DNA of 64,000 nt, taken from positions 1 through 64,000 of the forward strand of contig CACEWC010000001.1 of assembly GCA_902563075.1 (NCBI GenBank), read 5' to 3'. The notes under the pieces were generated by a model. It was not told the origin of the DNA, did no database searches, and saw only the letters and a list, made by a program, of their open reading frames with translations. This document shows, one piece after another, positions 19,646 through 29,250 of the stretch; the first letter of the stretch is position 1, and each line of letters starts with the position of its first letter. Position numbers and translations under genes: made by a program. The stretch is from an uncultured Pelagibacteraceae bacterium (lineage in GTDB: Bacteria > Pseudomonadota > Alphaproteobacteria > Pelagibacterales > Pelagibacteraceae).

Positions 19646-20419
19646 TTATTGAATATTTTTGCTTTTTAAAATTAAACTTGGATTTTTAAAATCTTTTTTT
19701 CCATAATAAATTTCTTGTCCATTGAAATCAGTTACACTTCCGCCAGAGTGTTTCAAAATTGCATGGCCTGCAGCTATATCCCATTCTGATGCCCTTGGTT
19801 CTGCAACATAACCATCATACTCTCCAGCTGCAATAACACAAAATTTTAAAGAACTTTTCATTTTTACATACTTCTTTACATTAAGTTTTTTGTATATTTC
19901 ATTTATTTCTGGTTTGATTTTATTAGAGTAGGATACAAATTTAATCTCTTTTTTATCAAAATTTTTTGAGTTATCTAATTTAATTGGTTCTCCATTAATT
20001 AATTCAAAAGAAAAATCATCTCCATAAGAATAAAACATTCTATTTTTTGCTGGAGCATAAATTAATCCAGCAACAGGTTTTTTTTGGATTATTAATCCTG
20101 CATTAATTGTAAATTCATCCAGATCATTAATGTAATCATAAGTCCCATCGATTGGATCGATTAACCAAAAATTTTCCAGGTTATTTTTTGATTTATTTTC
20201 TGATGTTTCTTCAGATACTATTGGGATATTTGGTGTTAAGCTTAATATTTTTTTAATCAAAATTTTGTTAACTTCTAAGTCTCCATTACTTACAGGTGTA
20301 TTATCGGATTTTATTTCTTTAGTAAGACCTTTTTTCCTAAGATCTATAGAAATCTTCCCTGCATCTAAAAAGGTTTGAATTAGATTCTCAACAATTTTTT
20401 TAATATCACTTTGTGTCAT
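19646..20419 (-). CDS. cysQ: inositol monophosphatase family / 3'(2'),5'-bisphosphate nucleotidase
   Basis: FWLIDPIDGTYDYIN, SEWDIAAGHAIL motifs. Confidence 0.88.
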   Translation of the reverse strand: MTQSDIKKIVENLIQTFLDAGKISIDLRKKGLTKEIKSDNTPVSNGDLEVNKILIKKILSLTPNIPIVSEETSENKSKNNLENFWLIDPIDGTYDYINDLDEFTINAGLIIQKKPVAGLIYAPAKNRMFYSYGDDFSFELINGEPIKLDNSKNFDKKEIKFVSYSNKIKPEINEIYKKLNVKKYVKMKSSLKFCVIAAGEYDGYVAEPRASEWDIAAGHAILKHSGGSVTDFNGQEIYYGKKDFKNPSLILKSKNIQ

Positions 20420-20582
20420 TTATTTTTTTTAATTCTATATTTTCAGAGTTTATTACTTTTTTACCAACATTTTGAAAATTAACAGTAATTTTACCTTTAA
20501 TTATTGATTGAACTTGTCCTATTCCCCAATCTTTATTTGCTGGATTGAAAACTTTGTCGCCTGGTTCGAAATCAAAAATCAT
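20406..20582 (-). CDS. DUF3553-like protein, 58 aa
   Basis: ORF read by eye: [58 protein letters not shown]; overlaps downstream cysQ start. Confidence 0.75.
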   Translation of the reverse strand: MIFDFEPGDKVFNPANKDWGIGQVQSIIKGKITVNFQNVGKKVINSENIELKKINDTK

Positions 20583-20623
20583 TTAACTTAACTTATATTA
20601 GAAATAAGTATAAATACCATCAA

Positions 20624-21742
20624 ATGAATAATAATTTAAACTCTATTGGGTTAAAAAAAAATCCATCAGAAACAACTGTTGTTGTTGCAATGTCAGGTGG
20701 AGTGGACTCATCTACAGTTGCTGGAATGATGAAAAAAGATGGTTACAAAGTTATTGGTATAACTTTAAAACTTTATGATGATGGTAAAGAGGTTGCTGCA
20801 TCAAAACAATGCTGCTCAGGTCAGGACATAATGGATGCAAAAAGAGTCGCCCAAAAATTAGATATTGAACACAAAATTCTCTATTACCAAAACAAGTTCA
20901 AACAAGGCGTAATTGATAACTTTATTGATAGTTATTTAAAAGGTGAAACTCCTATTCCTTGTGTGCAATGTAATCAAACTGTAAAATTCAAAGATTTATT
21001 TGAAGTTGCGAAAGATCTTAAGGCAGATGCATTAATTACTGGTCATTATGTAAAAAGTATTACTGTTGACAATCAAACTAATATGTATCGAGCTATCGAT
21101 GAAAATAGAGACCAAAGTTATTTTTTATTTAATACTTCTAGAGAACAATTAAATTACTTAAGATTTCCATTAGGAGGCCTGCTTAAAGATGAAACAAGAT
21201 CTATAGCAAAAAAACTAAATCTTAACGTAGCTGATAAGCCAGATAGCCAAGATATTTGTTTCGTGCCTAATGGTGACTATGCCTCGGTAATTCAAAAATT
21301 TAGACCAGACTCTTTTAAAAAAGGAAATATAAAAAATCTAGATGGAAACGTGATTGGAGTTCATGATGGAATAATTAATTTTACCATAGGTCAAAGAAAA
21401 GGAATTAAAGTTTCAGATAAAGATGCATTATATGTATTAAAAATAGATTCAGAAAAAAATGAAATTTTTGTCGGTCCAAGAGAAAAACTCGGAAAAAAAG
21501 ATATTAAACTTCATGATTTAAATTTACTTGTAAATCAAAATGAATTTGAAAATAATATTTTTGTTAAAGTAAGATCAACAGGCAAACTTCTTATGGGAAA
21601 AGTAAATTTTAATAATGATAATACAGCTCTAGTTAATTTAGAAGAATTTGAAGATGGAATATCTCCAGGACAGGCTTGCGTTTTTTATAATAAAGATAAA
21701 TTTGGTTATAAAGTTTTAGGTGGCGGGTGGATCAAAAATTAA
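20624..21742 (+). CDS. mnmA: tRNA-specific 2-thiouridylase
   Basis: [18 protein letters not shown]-loop, [20 protein letters not shown]. Confidence 0.97.
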   Translation: MNNNLNSIGLKKNPSETTVVVAMSGGVDSSTVAGMMKKDGYKVIGITLKLYDDGKEVAASKQCCSGQDIMDAKRVAQKLDIEHKILYYQNKFKQGVIDNFIDSYLKGETPIPCVQCNQTVKFKDLFEVAKDLKADALITGHYVKSITVDNQTNMYRAIDENRDQSYFLFNTSREQLNYLRFPLGGLLKDETRSIAKKLNLNVADKPDSQDICFVPNGDYASVIQKFRPDSFKKGNIKNLDGNVIGVHDGIINFTIGQRKGIKVSDKDALYVLKIDSEKNEIFVGPREKLGKKDIKLHDLNLLVNQNEFENNIFVKVRSTGKLLMGKVNFNNDNTALVNLEEFEDGISPGQACVFYNKDKFGYKVLGGGWIKN

Positions 21743-22449
21743 TTTAGTTTTTTCCACATAAAAAATGTTAATAAATAAAAAGTGATTACTCCAATAAAAT
21801 AATCCCATTCCAACGCATGTTTTAAAAACTTTAATTGAATTCCAAAAAACTCATCACCAGGTAGACTGACAATAGGTATACTTATAACTGCAACTATAAT
21901 TAATATTGAAACTAAAATTATTTTAAGATTTAGCACTATCGGGTTTATATGATCTTTCAATTTCTCTTTGAAAGACCAAAAAGTTGCTACCAAGTAAGCT
22001 TGGGCAACAATTTCAAAAACAATAAAAGATAGCATTATTACTCTTCTAAAAAGTTTGTATAGGTCATTATCGAATTTGATGCCTAAAAAAATTGAATGCA
22101 CAGTTAGTGCAACCGCTGAGGCAATACCAAAAAAAACTATCTTTTTTAAATTTTTGTGGCCATTTTCAAAATATTTAATGATGTCTTTATTAAACAACCA
22201 ATATTTAATTAACAAATAAGACGTTAAAAACATTGCAGGCTTAAATACTAACCAAGATGGATAAGGTCTTGCTGTTCTGCTTATAGATGCCCCACCATCA
22301 AAGTATGGAAACGTATTATGTATTATATCTTCTTGATTTGGAAAAAGGCTGTGAAATTGAGTAACTAACAATAAACAGACATTAACTGCCACAAATGGAA
22401 CTACAAAAATCCATATACTAATGGATCTTGTCTTTTCAATTGAATTCAT
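21739..22449 (-). CDS. hypothetical multi-pass membrane protein
   Basis: Intact ORF with several predicted TM helices; overlaps mnmA stop. Confidence 0.65.
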   Translation of the reverse strand: MNSIEKTRSISIWIFVVPFVAVNVCLLLVTQFHSLFPNQEDIIHNTFPYFDGGASISRTARPYPSWLVFKPAMFLTSYLLIKYWLFNKDIIKYFENGHKNLKKIVFFGIASAVALTVHSIFLGIKFDNDLYKLFRRVIMLSFIVFEIVAQAYLVATFWSFKEKLKDHINPIVLNLKIILVSILIIVAVISIPIVSLPGDEFFGIQLKFLKHALEWDYFIGVITFYLLTFFMWKKLN

Positions 22450-22455
22450 TGAGGA

Positions 22456-22539
22456 CTATTTCTTTTTATTTTTTTTTCTAGCTCTTCTTTTTTTTGAGCC
22501 CATTTTTCTTCGGCCTCTATGTTTTTTCGGATATCCCAT
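22456..22539 (-). CDS. extremely basic 27-aa microprotein
   Basis: ORF read by eye: MGYPKKHRGRRKMGSKKRRARKKNKKK; preceded by AGAAGGGA Shine-Dalgarno-like sequence. Confidence 0.5.
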   Translation of the reverse strand: MGYPKKHRGRRKMGSKKRRARKKNKKK

Positions 22540-22615
22540 TATTCCCTTCTGTTATAATTTAATTGAAATTATGTGAGGGATATAGCATTGTCCTTTAAAG
22601 TTATCAATTTTTTTT

Positions 22616-23791
22616 ATGGTAAAATCATTTAAGACATTTCTAAAACATACTGCAAAAGATTTTCATAATCAGTCAGTAAATCCACCAGTAGTTAGAGCTT
22701 CAACGATAATATTTAAATCAATGAAGCATATAAGAAAGACTCAAAAAAAAGCCCAAAAAAATCCAATTGGCGGTCATTACGATTATGGAAGACAAGGAAC
22801 TTCAACAACCTATATTTTACAAAAGATTTTAACTAAGCTAGAAGATAGTTATCATGTATTTACCACTCCCACAGGTTTTGGATCAGTATTTTTAGCTATA
22901 TTTAGTGTTGTTAGACCTGGTGATGAGATAATTGCTGCGGACCCAGTTTACAGTCCCACGAGAGTTTTAACTCAAGATTTTTTAAAAGAATTTAATATTA
23001 AAACAATTTTTTATAATCCACATGATTTAAAAACTTTAGAGAAAAGTATAACAAAAAAAACAAAATTAATTTTTGTTGAAAATCCTGGTAGCAATACTTT
23101 TGATTTTCAAGATCTTGGAAAAATTGTTTCAATTGCCAAAAAATACAAAATTTTAACAGCAATAGATAATACCTGGGGTACACCTTACTATCTTAAACCA
23201 ATAAAACTTGGTTTTGATATGTCTATTGTATCTGCTACCAAATATTACTCTGGTCATTCTGATGTTATGGGTGGAAGTTTAGCAGTTAATAAAAAAGTTT
23301 TCCAAAAAGTGAAAGCAGCTGAAAAAATAACAGGTTTAAGATTGGGACCTGATGACTCTTATTTAATCACTAGAGGTTTAAGAACTTTGGATGTTAGATT
23401 AGATAGACATAGAGAAAATGCAAAAAAAATTGCAGCTTTCTTGTCAAAAAATAAAAAGATTAAACTTCTCTATCCATTTAAGAAAAATTCCTTAAATTTT
23501 AGGATGTGGAAAAAGTATTACTCTGGTGCCTCAGGATTAATGGGACTCAAAATAAAATCAAATAATATCAATTCTGTTAGAAAATTTGTAAATTCACTTA
23601 AATTATTCGGATATGGTTATAGTTGGGGAGGTTTTGAGAGTTTGGTTTTACATCAAGAATTTAGGGAAACAGGAAATAGAAAATTTATGAATTTAGCAAA
23701 GAATGAACATTTAGTCAGATTTCATATAGGACTTGAGGATCCAAATGATTTAATTGCTGATATTAAACAAGCATTAAGATATTTGAAATGA
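22616..23791 (+). CDS. metC: cystathionine beta-lyase-like PLP enzyme
   Basis: Cys/Met metabolism PLP family: PTGFGSVFLAIFSVVRPGDEI, SATKYYSGHSDVMGG (PLP Lys). Confidence 0.9.
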   Translation: MVKSFKTFLKHTAKDFHNQSVNPPVVRASTIIFKSMKHIRKTQKKAQKNPIGGHYDYGRQGTSTTYILQKILTKLEDSYHVFTTPTGFGSVFLAIFSVVRPGDEIIAADPVYSPTRVLTQDFLKEFNIKTIFYNPHDLKTLEKSITKKTKLIFVENPGSNTFDFQDLGKIVSIAKKYKILTAIDNTWGTPYYLKPIKLGFDMSIVSATKYYSGHSDVMGGSLAVNKKVFQKVKAAEKITGLRLGPDDSYLITRGLRTLDVRLDRHRENAKKIAAFLSKNKKIKLLYPFKKNSLNFRMWKKYYSGASGLMGLKIKSNNINSVRKFVNSLKLFGYGYSWGGFESLVLHQEFRETGNRKFMNLAKNEHLVRFHIGLEDPNDLIADIKQALRYLK

Positions 23792-25008
23792 GTACAGAAA
23801 AATTTTTTCAATCCAGAACAACATTAATCACATTATTTGCGGCTTGTTTTGTTGTTTTAATTTCTCTTGGTGTACGACAAACCTTTGGTTTGTTTTTCAT
23901 GGATTTCAATGAAAGTCTCAAAATAAGCAACACAGCATTTGGTTTTGCGATAGGAATGCAGATGTTAATGTGGGGATTAACTGGACCTATTTTTGGTGCT
24001 ATTGCAGATAAGTATGGTGGTCATATAGCAATTATTTCAGCATTTATTTTTTATGCAGCTGGAATATTCTTTTTATATACAGGACCTAATACAGGAATCT
24101 TTTTTCAAATACACATGGGGTTGTTAATTGGAATTGGACTAGGGGGGACAGCCATTAGTATTCCAATGTCTATTGTTGGAAAACACTTTCCTTTATCTAA
24201 AAGAACTATTGCAATGAGTTTTGTGACTGCTGTTGGATCGTTTGGTTACTTTTTGTCACCAATTTTCACAAGTTACTCTCTAAATGAATTTGGATGGAAT
24301 TATACTTTATTCGTTTTCGGAATGCTTTTAATTGCTGGTTTAGTAGCTGCTTACTTCGTAAGATCTCCATCTGCAACTGAAAATGTGGAAAAAACATCAG
24401 ACCAATCATTTTCAGAAGCACTCAATGAAGCATTCAAAACAAAAAGTTATATTTTACTTGTATCTGGTTTTTTTGTTTGTGGATTTCATATTACTTTAGT
24501 TGGAACTCATGTTCCTAAGTATGTAATAGATAGAGGTCTTGAGGATTGGACTGCTGCAGCTATTTTATCTCTAATCGGGTTATTCAATATTTTTGGCTCT
24601 TTATTAAGTGGCTATCTTTCTGCAAAAATGAGTAAAAAAATAATCTTAAGTGCAATCTACTTTTTGCGAGGAGTTTCAATTATATTCTTTATATTTACCC
24701 CAGCTAGTAATTTTGCGGCATTTATATTTGGAGCAAGTTTTGGGTTCCTCTGGTTATCGACAGTACCGGCTACCAGCGGAATAGTTGCTCATCTTTTTGG
24801 AACAAAATATTTGGGCTTGTTATATGGAATAGTTTTTTTAAGTCATCAAATTGGTTCGTTTTTTGGTGCATATCTCGGAGGTTTATTTCACGATACTTAT
24901 GGGTCATATGACTATGCGTGGTATTTAGCAATTGCCTTATCTGTTTTTGCAGCAATAATTCATTTACCAATAAAAGAAGAACCAGTTTTAAGATTAAAAA
25001 CAGAATAA
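23788..25008 (+). CDS. MFS transporter
   Basis: 12-TM MFS pattern, WGLTGPIFGAIADKYGGH. Confidence 0.92.
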   Translation: MSTEKFFQSRTTLITLFAACFVVLISLGVRQTFGLFFMDFNESLKISNTAFGFAIGMQMLMWGLTGPIFGAIADKYGGHIAIISAFIFYAAGIFFLYTGPNTGIFFQIHMGLLIGIGLGGTAISIPMSIVGKHFPLSKRTIAMSFVTAVGSFGYFLSPIFTSYSLNEFGWNYTLFVFGMLLIAGLVAAYFVRSPSATENVEKTSDQSFSEALNEAFKTKSYILLVSGFFVCGFHITLVGTHVPKYVIDRGLEDWTAAAILSLIGLFNIFGSLLSGYLSAKMSKKIILSAIYFLRGVSIIFFIFTPASNFAAFIFGASFGFLWLSTVPATSGIVAHLFGTKYLGLLYGIVFLSHQIGSFFGAYLGGLFHDTYGSYDYAWYLAIALSVFAAIIHLPIKEEPVLRLKTE

Positions 25009-25009
25009 A

Positions 25010-26161
25010 TTGAATAGAACAAATCAATTAACAAAAATACATTTATCAGGGAAACCCTACATTATTTATAAATCTCAAAACGGGTTTGATCTTTACACCG
25101 ATTTTTCAAAAAAAATAATTTTAAATAATAAAAATATTAAAAGTTTTTTAACAAAAAAAAATAAAAAACAATCAACCAACACAGATCTTTTCATTGGTTT
25201 TTTTGGATATGAGTTATTAAATAATCTGATTGATGTAAAAGTCCCAAAACAAAAAAATTTTAACTTTCCCAAAGGTATTTTTTATAAACCAGAAAAAAAG
25301 ATCAAACTCAGCAACAAGTTAAATTTTGATGTAAAAAATTTTGAATGTGGGAACTTTAAAATCAATATTAATAGAAAAAATTATACAAAAATATTCAATA
25401 AATTTAAGAAAAAGATAAAGAGTGGTGAGACGTATCAAATTAAAATTTGCACAAAATATAAAACAAAGTCGAAAATCAATCCGTTAGATTTTTTTTCAAG
25501 GTTGTCTGATACCAATCTAGCCCCGGAGGCCTTTATGATTAAAGATAATAATTACTCAATTATTAGCTGTTCCCCAGAAACTTTAATTATAAAAAAAGGA
25601 AGTGAAATATCTACAAAACCAATAGCTGGGACCGTAAAAAAAACTAAGCAGTTAAATAAAATAAAAGCATTAAATTATTTTAGAAAAAATTTAAAAGAAA
25701 CCAAAGAGCATAATATGATTGTTGATATGGAAAGAAATGATTTATCAAGAATTTGCAAGGTAGGTTCAGTAAAATTGTCTAAACAAAAAATTGTTGAGGA
25801 ATATAAAGACCTTTTTCACTATGTTAGCTTAATTAAGGGAAAATTAAAAAAAAATATAAATAATTTTGAAATAATTAAAGCAATGATGCCAGGTGGTTCA
25901 GTTATTGGGTGTCCTAAGATAAATACGCTTAATCTTTTAAATAATCAGGAAAAAGAAAATAGAAATATTTATACAGGAAGTTTTGGTTACATAAAATTTA
26001 ATGGCGATATGAGATTTAATATAATTATAAGATCAATTTTAAATTTTAAAAACATATCCGAAATTTCAGTTGCCTCAGGTGTCGTTGTCGATAGTAATGC
26101 TAATCATGAGTTTAATGAGAATTTTCTTAAAGCTAAGGCGTTGATAGATTTATTCAAATGA
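25010..26161 (+). CDS. pabB: chorismate-binding enzyme, aminodeoxychorismate synthase component I-like
   Basis: GETYQIKICTKY, SCSPETLI, KPIAGTVKK, HNMIVDMERNDLSRICKVGSV, PGGSVIGCPK; TTG start. Confidence 0.88.
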   Translation: MNRTNQLTKIHLSGKPYIIYKSQNGFDLYTDFSKKIILNNKNIKSFLTKKNKKQSTNTDLFIGFFGYELLNNLIDVKVPKQKNFNFPKGIFYKPEKKIKLSNKLNFDVKNFECGNFKININRKNYTKIFNKFKKKIKSGETYQIKICTKYKTKSKINPLDFFSRLSDTNLAPEAFMIKDNNYSIISCSPETLIIKKGSEISTKPIAGTVKKTKQLNKIKALNYFRKNLKETKEHNMIVDMERNDLSRICKVGSVKLSKQKIVEEYKDLFHYVSLIKGKLKKNINNFEIIKAMMPGGSVIGCPKINTLNLLNNQEKENRNIYTGSFGYIKFNGDMRFNIIIRSILNFKNISEISVASGVVVDSNANHEFNENFLKAKALIDLFK

Positions 26162-26715
26162 TTTATGTAATTGACCATAACGACTCCTTTACTCATAATG
26201 TAGTTCATCAATTTGCTTTATTTGATAAAGTTGAGTGTGATAACTATGATAAAGTTAGCGAAAAAAAAATTAAGGAAGCATCAACAATAATTTTTTCACC
26301 TGGACCAGGTAATCCTAAAAATTATCCAATTACTTCAAAAATTTATAAAAAATATAAAGGTAAAAAAAAAATAATAGGTATCTGTTTAGGATTTCAACAT
26401 ATTTTATTTTGTGAGGGTGCAAAAATTGTTGAACAAAAAAAAATTTATCATGGTTTTCAATCAAATGTAAAAGTTATCACTAATAAATCTTTATTCAAAA
26501 AAGGAAAAATATTTAAAGTTGGCAGGTATCATTCTTTAAAATTAAAAGAACCTTTCAAATCTTATAATTTTGAGATAACTATGAGATGTTTAAATTCAAA
26601 AGTCGCGATGGCGTTTGAAAATAAAAGGGAAAGAATATATGGATTTCAATTTCACCCAGAATCTTTTTTAACTATCAATGGTAACTTACTTATTAAAAAA
26701 ATCTTATCAGCTTAA
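26158..26715 (+). CDS. pabA: aminodeoxychorismate/anthranilate synthase glutamine amidotransferase component
   Basis: IDHNDSFTHNVVHQF, FSPGPGNP, GICLGFQHI, GFQFHPESF. Confidence 0.9.
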   Translation: MIYVIDHNDSFTHNVVHQFALFDKVECDNYDKVSEKKIKEASTIIFSPGPGNPKNYPITSKIYKKYKGKKKIIGICLGFQHILFCEGAKIVEQKKIYHGFQSNVKVITNKSLFKKGKIFKVGRYHSLKLKEPFKSYNFEITMRCLNSKVAMAFENKRERIYGFQFHPESFLTINGNLLIKKILSA

Positions 26716-27451
26716 AGACTTAAAACAGATAGAGTTCCAAGATCTTTGGGGAGATCATGGAATTTTTACAACGATGTGGATTTTTGGTAAACCAGCAAAA
26801 ATTTTATTTTTTGATAATCATTTAAAAAATTTAATTTTATCATTAAAAAAATATCAAATAAAAAAAAAATCATTAAAATCAGATATTTTAAAAATAATTA
26901 ATAAAAATTTATCAAAAAAGAGGAAATATAATCATCTATTAAGAATTGCTATAAATAAGAAAATTATTTCAATATCGTTAAGAAAAAGAGTCAAACCAAA
27001 ATTAAATTTTAATTTAAGGTTAGTAAAATTAAAAAGAGAAAAACCAGAATTTAAAAATCTAAAATACAAAAAGATTTTATCTTATTTATCTAAAATGGAT
27101 AACTCCCAATCAGATATTGCATTGGTATCTAATAAAAAATTATTAGAAACTGGAACCTCAAATTTATTATTTGTTAAAGATCAAAAATTTTTTACACCCA
27201 AAAAGGATTATTATGAAGGAAATACTTATAAATTTTTTAAAACAAAAATAAGAAAGATAATTAAAAAAGATATTTTGCTTAAAAAAATAAAAGATTATGA
27301 TGAAATATTATTAATAGGATCTGGCAAAGGTGTTACTTCAGTTAAAACTATAAATGAGCTTAAATGGAAAAGAAAAAATCTAAAAAAATTCAAGCTTCTA
27401 TCAAAACAATATGATTCAGTTATAAATAAATGTAATTCTTATAAATTTTAG
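26678..27451 (+). CDS. pabC: class IV aminotransferase, putative aminodeoxychorismate lyase
   Basis: FTTMWIFGKPAKILFFDNHLKNL, ALVSNKKLLETGTSNLLFVKD, GSGKGVTSV; position after pabBA-like genes. Confidence 0.8.
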   Translation: MVTYLLKKSYQLKDLKQIEFQDLWGDHGIFTTMWIFGKPAKILFFDNHLKNLILSLKKYQIKKKSLKSDILKIINKNLSKKRKYNHLLRIAINKKIISISLRKRVKPKLNFNLRLVKLKREKPEFKNLKYKKILSYLSKMDNSQSDIALVSNKKLLETGTSNLLFVKDQKFFTPKKDYYEGNTYKFFKTKIRKIIKKDILLKKIKDYDEILLIGSGKGVTSVKTINELKWKRKNLKKFKLLSKQYDSVINKCNSYKF

Positions 27452-27454
27452 CAA

Positions 27455-27853
27455 ATGAAAGACCCAAACAATCCTTGTTTATTTTGTAATGTTAAAAAAA
27501 GTGGATGTGCTCATGAAAATGAATTCGCATATGCAAGTTATGACTCATATCCAGTTTCAGAACATCATTGTTTGATTATACCTAAAAGACACATAAAAGA
27601 TTATTTTGATTTATCTAATGATGAATTGGTTGCCTGTAATGATCTTTTAAAAATTGTAAAAAAAGAAATAATCAATAAAGATCCATTAGTTAAAGGATTT
27701 AATCTAGGCACAAATATAGGAATTGTATCTGGTCAATCTATTTTACATTGTCATTTTCATCTGATTCCTCGAAGAGAAGGAGATGTAGATAATCCTCAGG
27801 GTGGAGTACGATCGGTCATTCCAAACAAACAACATTATAAAAGAAATAATTAG
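27455..27853 (+). CDS. HIT family hydrolase
   Basis: CLFCNV, LIIPKRHIKDYFDL, HCHFHLIPRREGD (HxHxH). Confidence 0.93.
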   Translation: MKDPNNPCLFCNVKKSGCAHENEFAYASYDSYPVSEHHCLIIPKRHIKDYFDLSNDELVACNDLLKIVKKEIINKDPLVKGFNLGTNIGIVSGQSILHCHFHLIPRREGDVDNPQGGVRSVIPNKQHYKRNN

Positions 27854-27871
27854 CCTGTTATAAAAGACAAA

Positions 27872-27900
27872 TTGACCCTAGTTTGAGGTTGAACTATAAA
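27872..27900 (+). promoter_or_regulatory. sigma70-like promoter upstream of the apr operon
   Basis: TTGACC (27872-27877), 17-nt spacer, TATAAA (27895-27900). Confidence 0.55.
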
Positions 27901-27953
27901 TTCAACTATATATAAAACTGTAAAATTAATTCAAAATTTAACAAAAGGCGGAA

Positions 27954-28748
27954 ATGTTAAGCAACAATCCATTTTCAATTTTATCAGAAACCATTTCACC
28001 GTTTGCTATGCAATCTTTTATTATTGCAATGGTTTTGTTAATTGCAGTTGGAACTATTATTCAAATGATACATCATAAAAATTTAACTTATTTTTTTAAT
28101 AACGCCAAAAAAGCAAAACTATCAGCGACAAAAGAACTAGGTGTTGGGGAAAAAGTTTCCGTGATTGCTAAAACAACAGTTGTTGATATTGGTACTACGT
28201 CTGAATTAGGTTTTGGTAAAAGAAGACTGGCCCATGTTCTAGGAATGTACGGAACAATTTTATTTTGGGTCTCTTCAGCTGTTTTAGTTTTTTGTTACAC
28301 CGGTACTGATAAACCAAGTTCTCAAACTTGGTCATTAATTTGGCATGCAGGAGCAATATTAACTTGCTTGGGCGGATATTGGTTTTGGTTTTTTTTAAGA
28401 GTAGACGTATCAGCGGAAGCTCATCCTTGGTATAGAATCATCAAAGCTGATTTATTTGTTTTAGCTTTACTTGCATGTTCAACTTTTGGGCTAGCATGGT
28501 CTTACACTCAATTTAACGGACAAATGGGATTATCATATTTGTTTTTAACTTTATTTATTGCATCCAATTTAATTTTATTTGGTGGTGTTTATTGGTCTAA
28601 ATTTGCCCATATGTTCTACAAACCTGGAGCAGCAATACAAAAAAATCTAGCTGAAGCTGATGGTTCAAGAGACAATCTTCCTCCACCAGCAGATGCCCCT
28701 GAGCAATTTGGCTTAGGTATAAAAAGAGAAGAGCCAAAACACTATTAA
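27954..28748 (+). CDS. aprM: AprM-like membrane protein associated with APS reductase
   Basis: Multi-TM protein directly upstream of aprBA. Confidence 0.8.
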   Translation: MLSNNPFSILSETISPFAMQSFIIAMVLLIAVGTIIQMIHHKNLTYFFNNAKKAKLSATKELGVGEKVSVIAKTTVVDIGTTSELGFGKRRLAHVLGMYGTILFWVSSAVLVFCYTGTDKPSSQTWSLIWHAGAILTCLGGYWFWFFLRVDVSAEAHPWYRIIKADLFVLALLACSTFGLAWSYTQFNGQMGLSYLFLTLFIASNLILFGGVYWSKFAHMFYKPGAAIQKNLAEADGSRDNLPPPADAPEQFGLGIKREEPKHY

Positions 28749-28779
28749 TATGTTATTAAAAAAAGGAGAAAAATAAATT

Positions 28780-29250
28780 ATGTCAACTTTTGTATACATG
28801 ACAAGATGTGATGGTTGTGGACATTGTGTAGATATATGTCCTTCGGACATCATGCACATAGATGAAAATATTCGAAGAGCAAAAAACATTGAACCAAATT
28901 TTTGTTGGGAATGTTACTCATGCGTTAAAGCATGTCCTAATCATGCAATTGACGTAAGAGGGTACGCTGATTTTGCTCCTATGGGTCACAGTGTGAGAGT
29001 TAGAAGAGAAGAAGAAAAAGGAACCATCTCTTGGAAAATCAAATTTAGAAATGGAACAGAAAAAAATTTCGTATCCCCAATAACAACAAAACCTTGGGGT
29101 AAATTTATTCCTAAACTTGCTGAAGGTGACACTCCTAACCAAGGAGAAATTAATTCACAAAGATTATATAGTGAGCCAGAGGGTTTAAATACTAATAAAG
29201 AATTACCATCAGTTCCAAAAGAGTCTTTTAAAAAAGGTGTTTATTATTAA
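28780..29250 (+). CDS. aprB: adenylylsulfate (APS) reductase beta subunit
   Basis: Two 4Fe-4S motifs CDGCGHCVDICP and CWECYSCVKACP, AprB-type C-terminus. Confidence 0.95.
   Translation: MSTFVYMTRCDGCGHCVDICPSDIMHIDENIRRAKNIEPNFCWECYSCVKACPNHAIDVRGYADFAPMGHSVRVRREEEKGTISWKIKFRNGTEKNFVSPITTKPWGKFIPKLAEGDTPNQGEINSQRLYSEPEGLNTNKELPSVPKESFKKGVYY

Noticed and set aside
24770-25027. 85-aa antisense ORF opposite the MFS gene end
   Set aside because: No recognisable protein features; overlaps sense CDS
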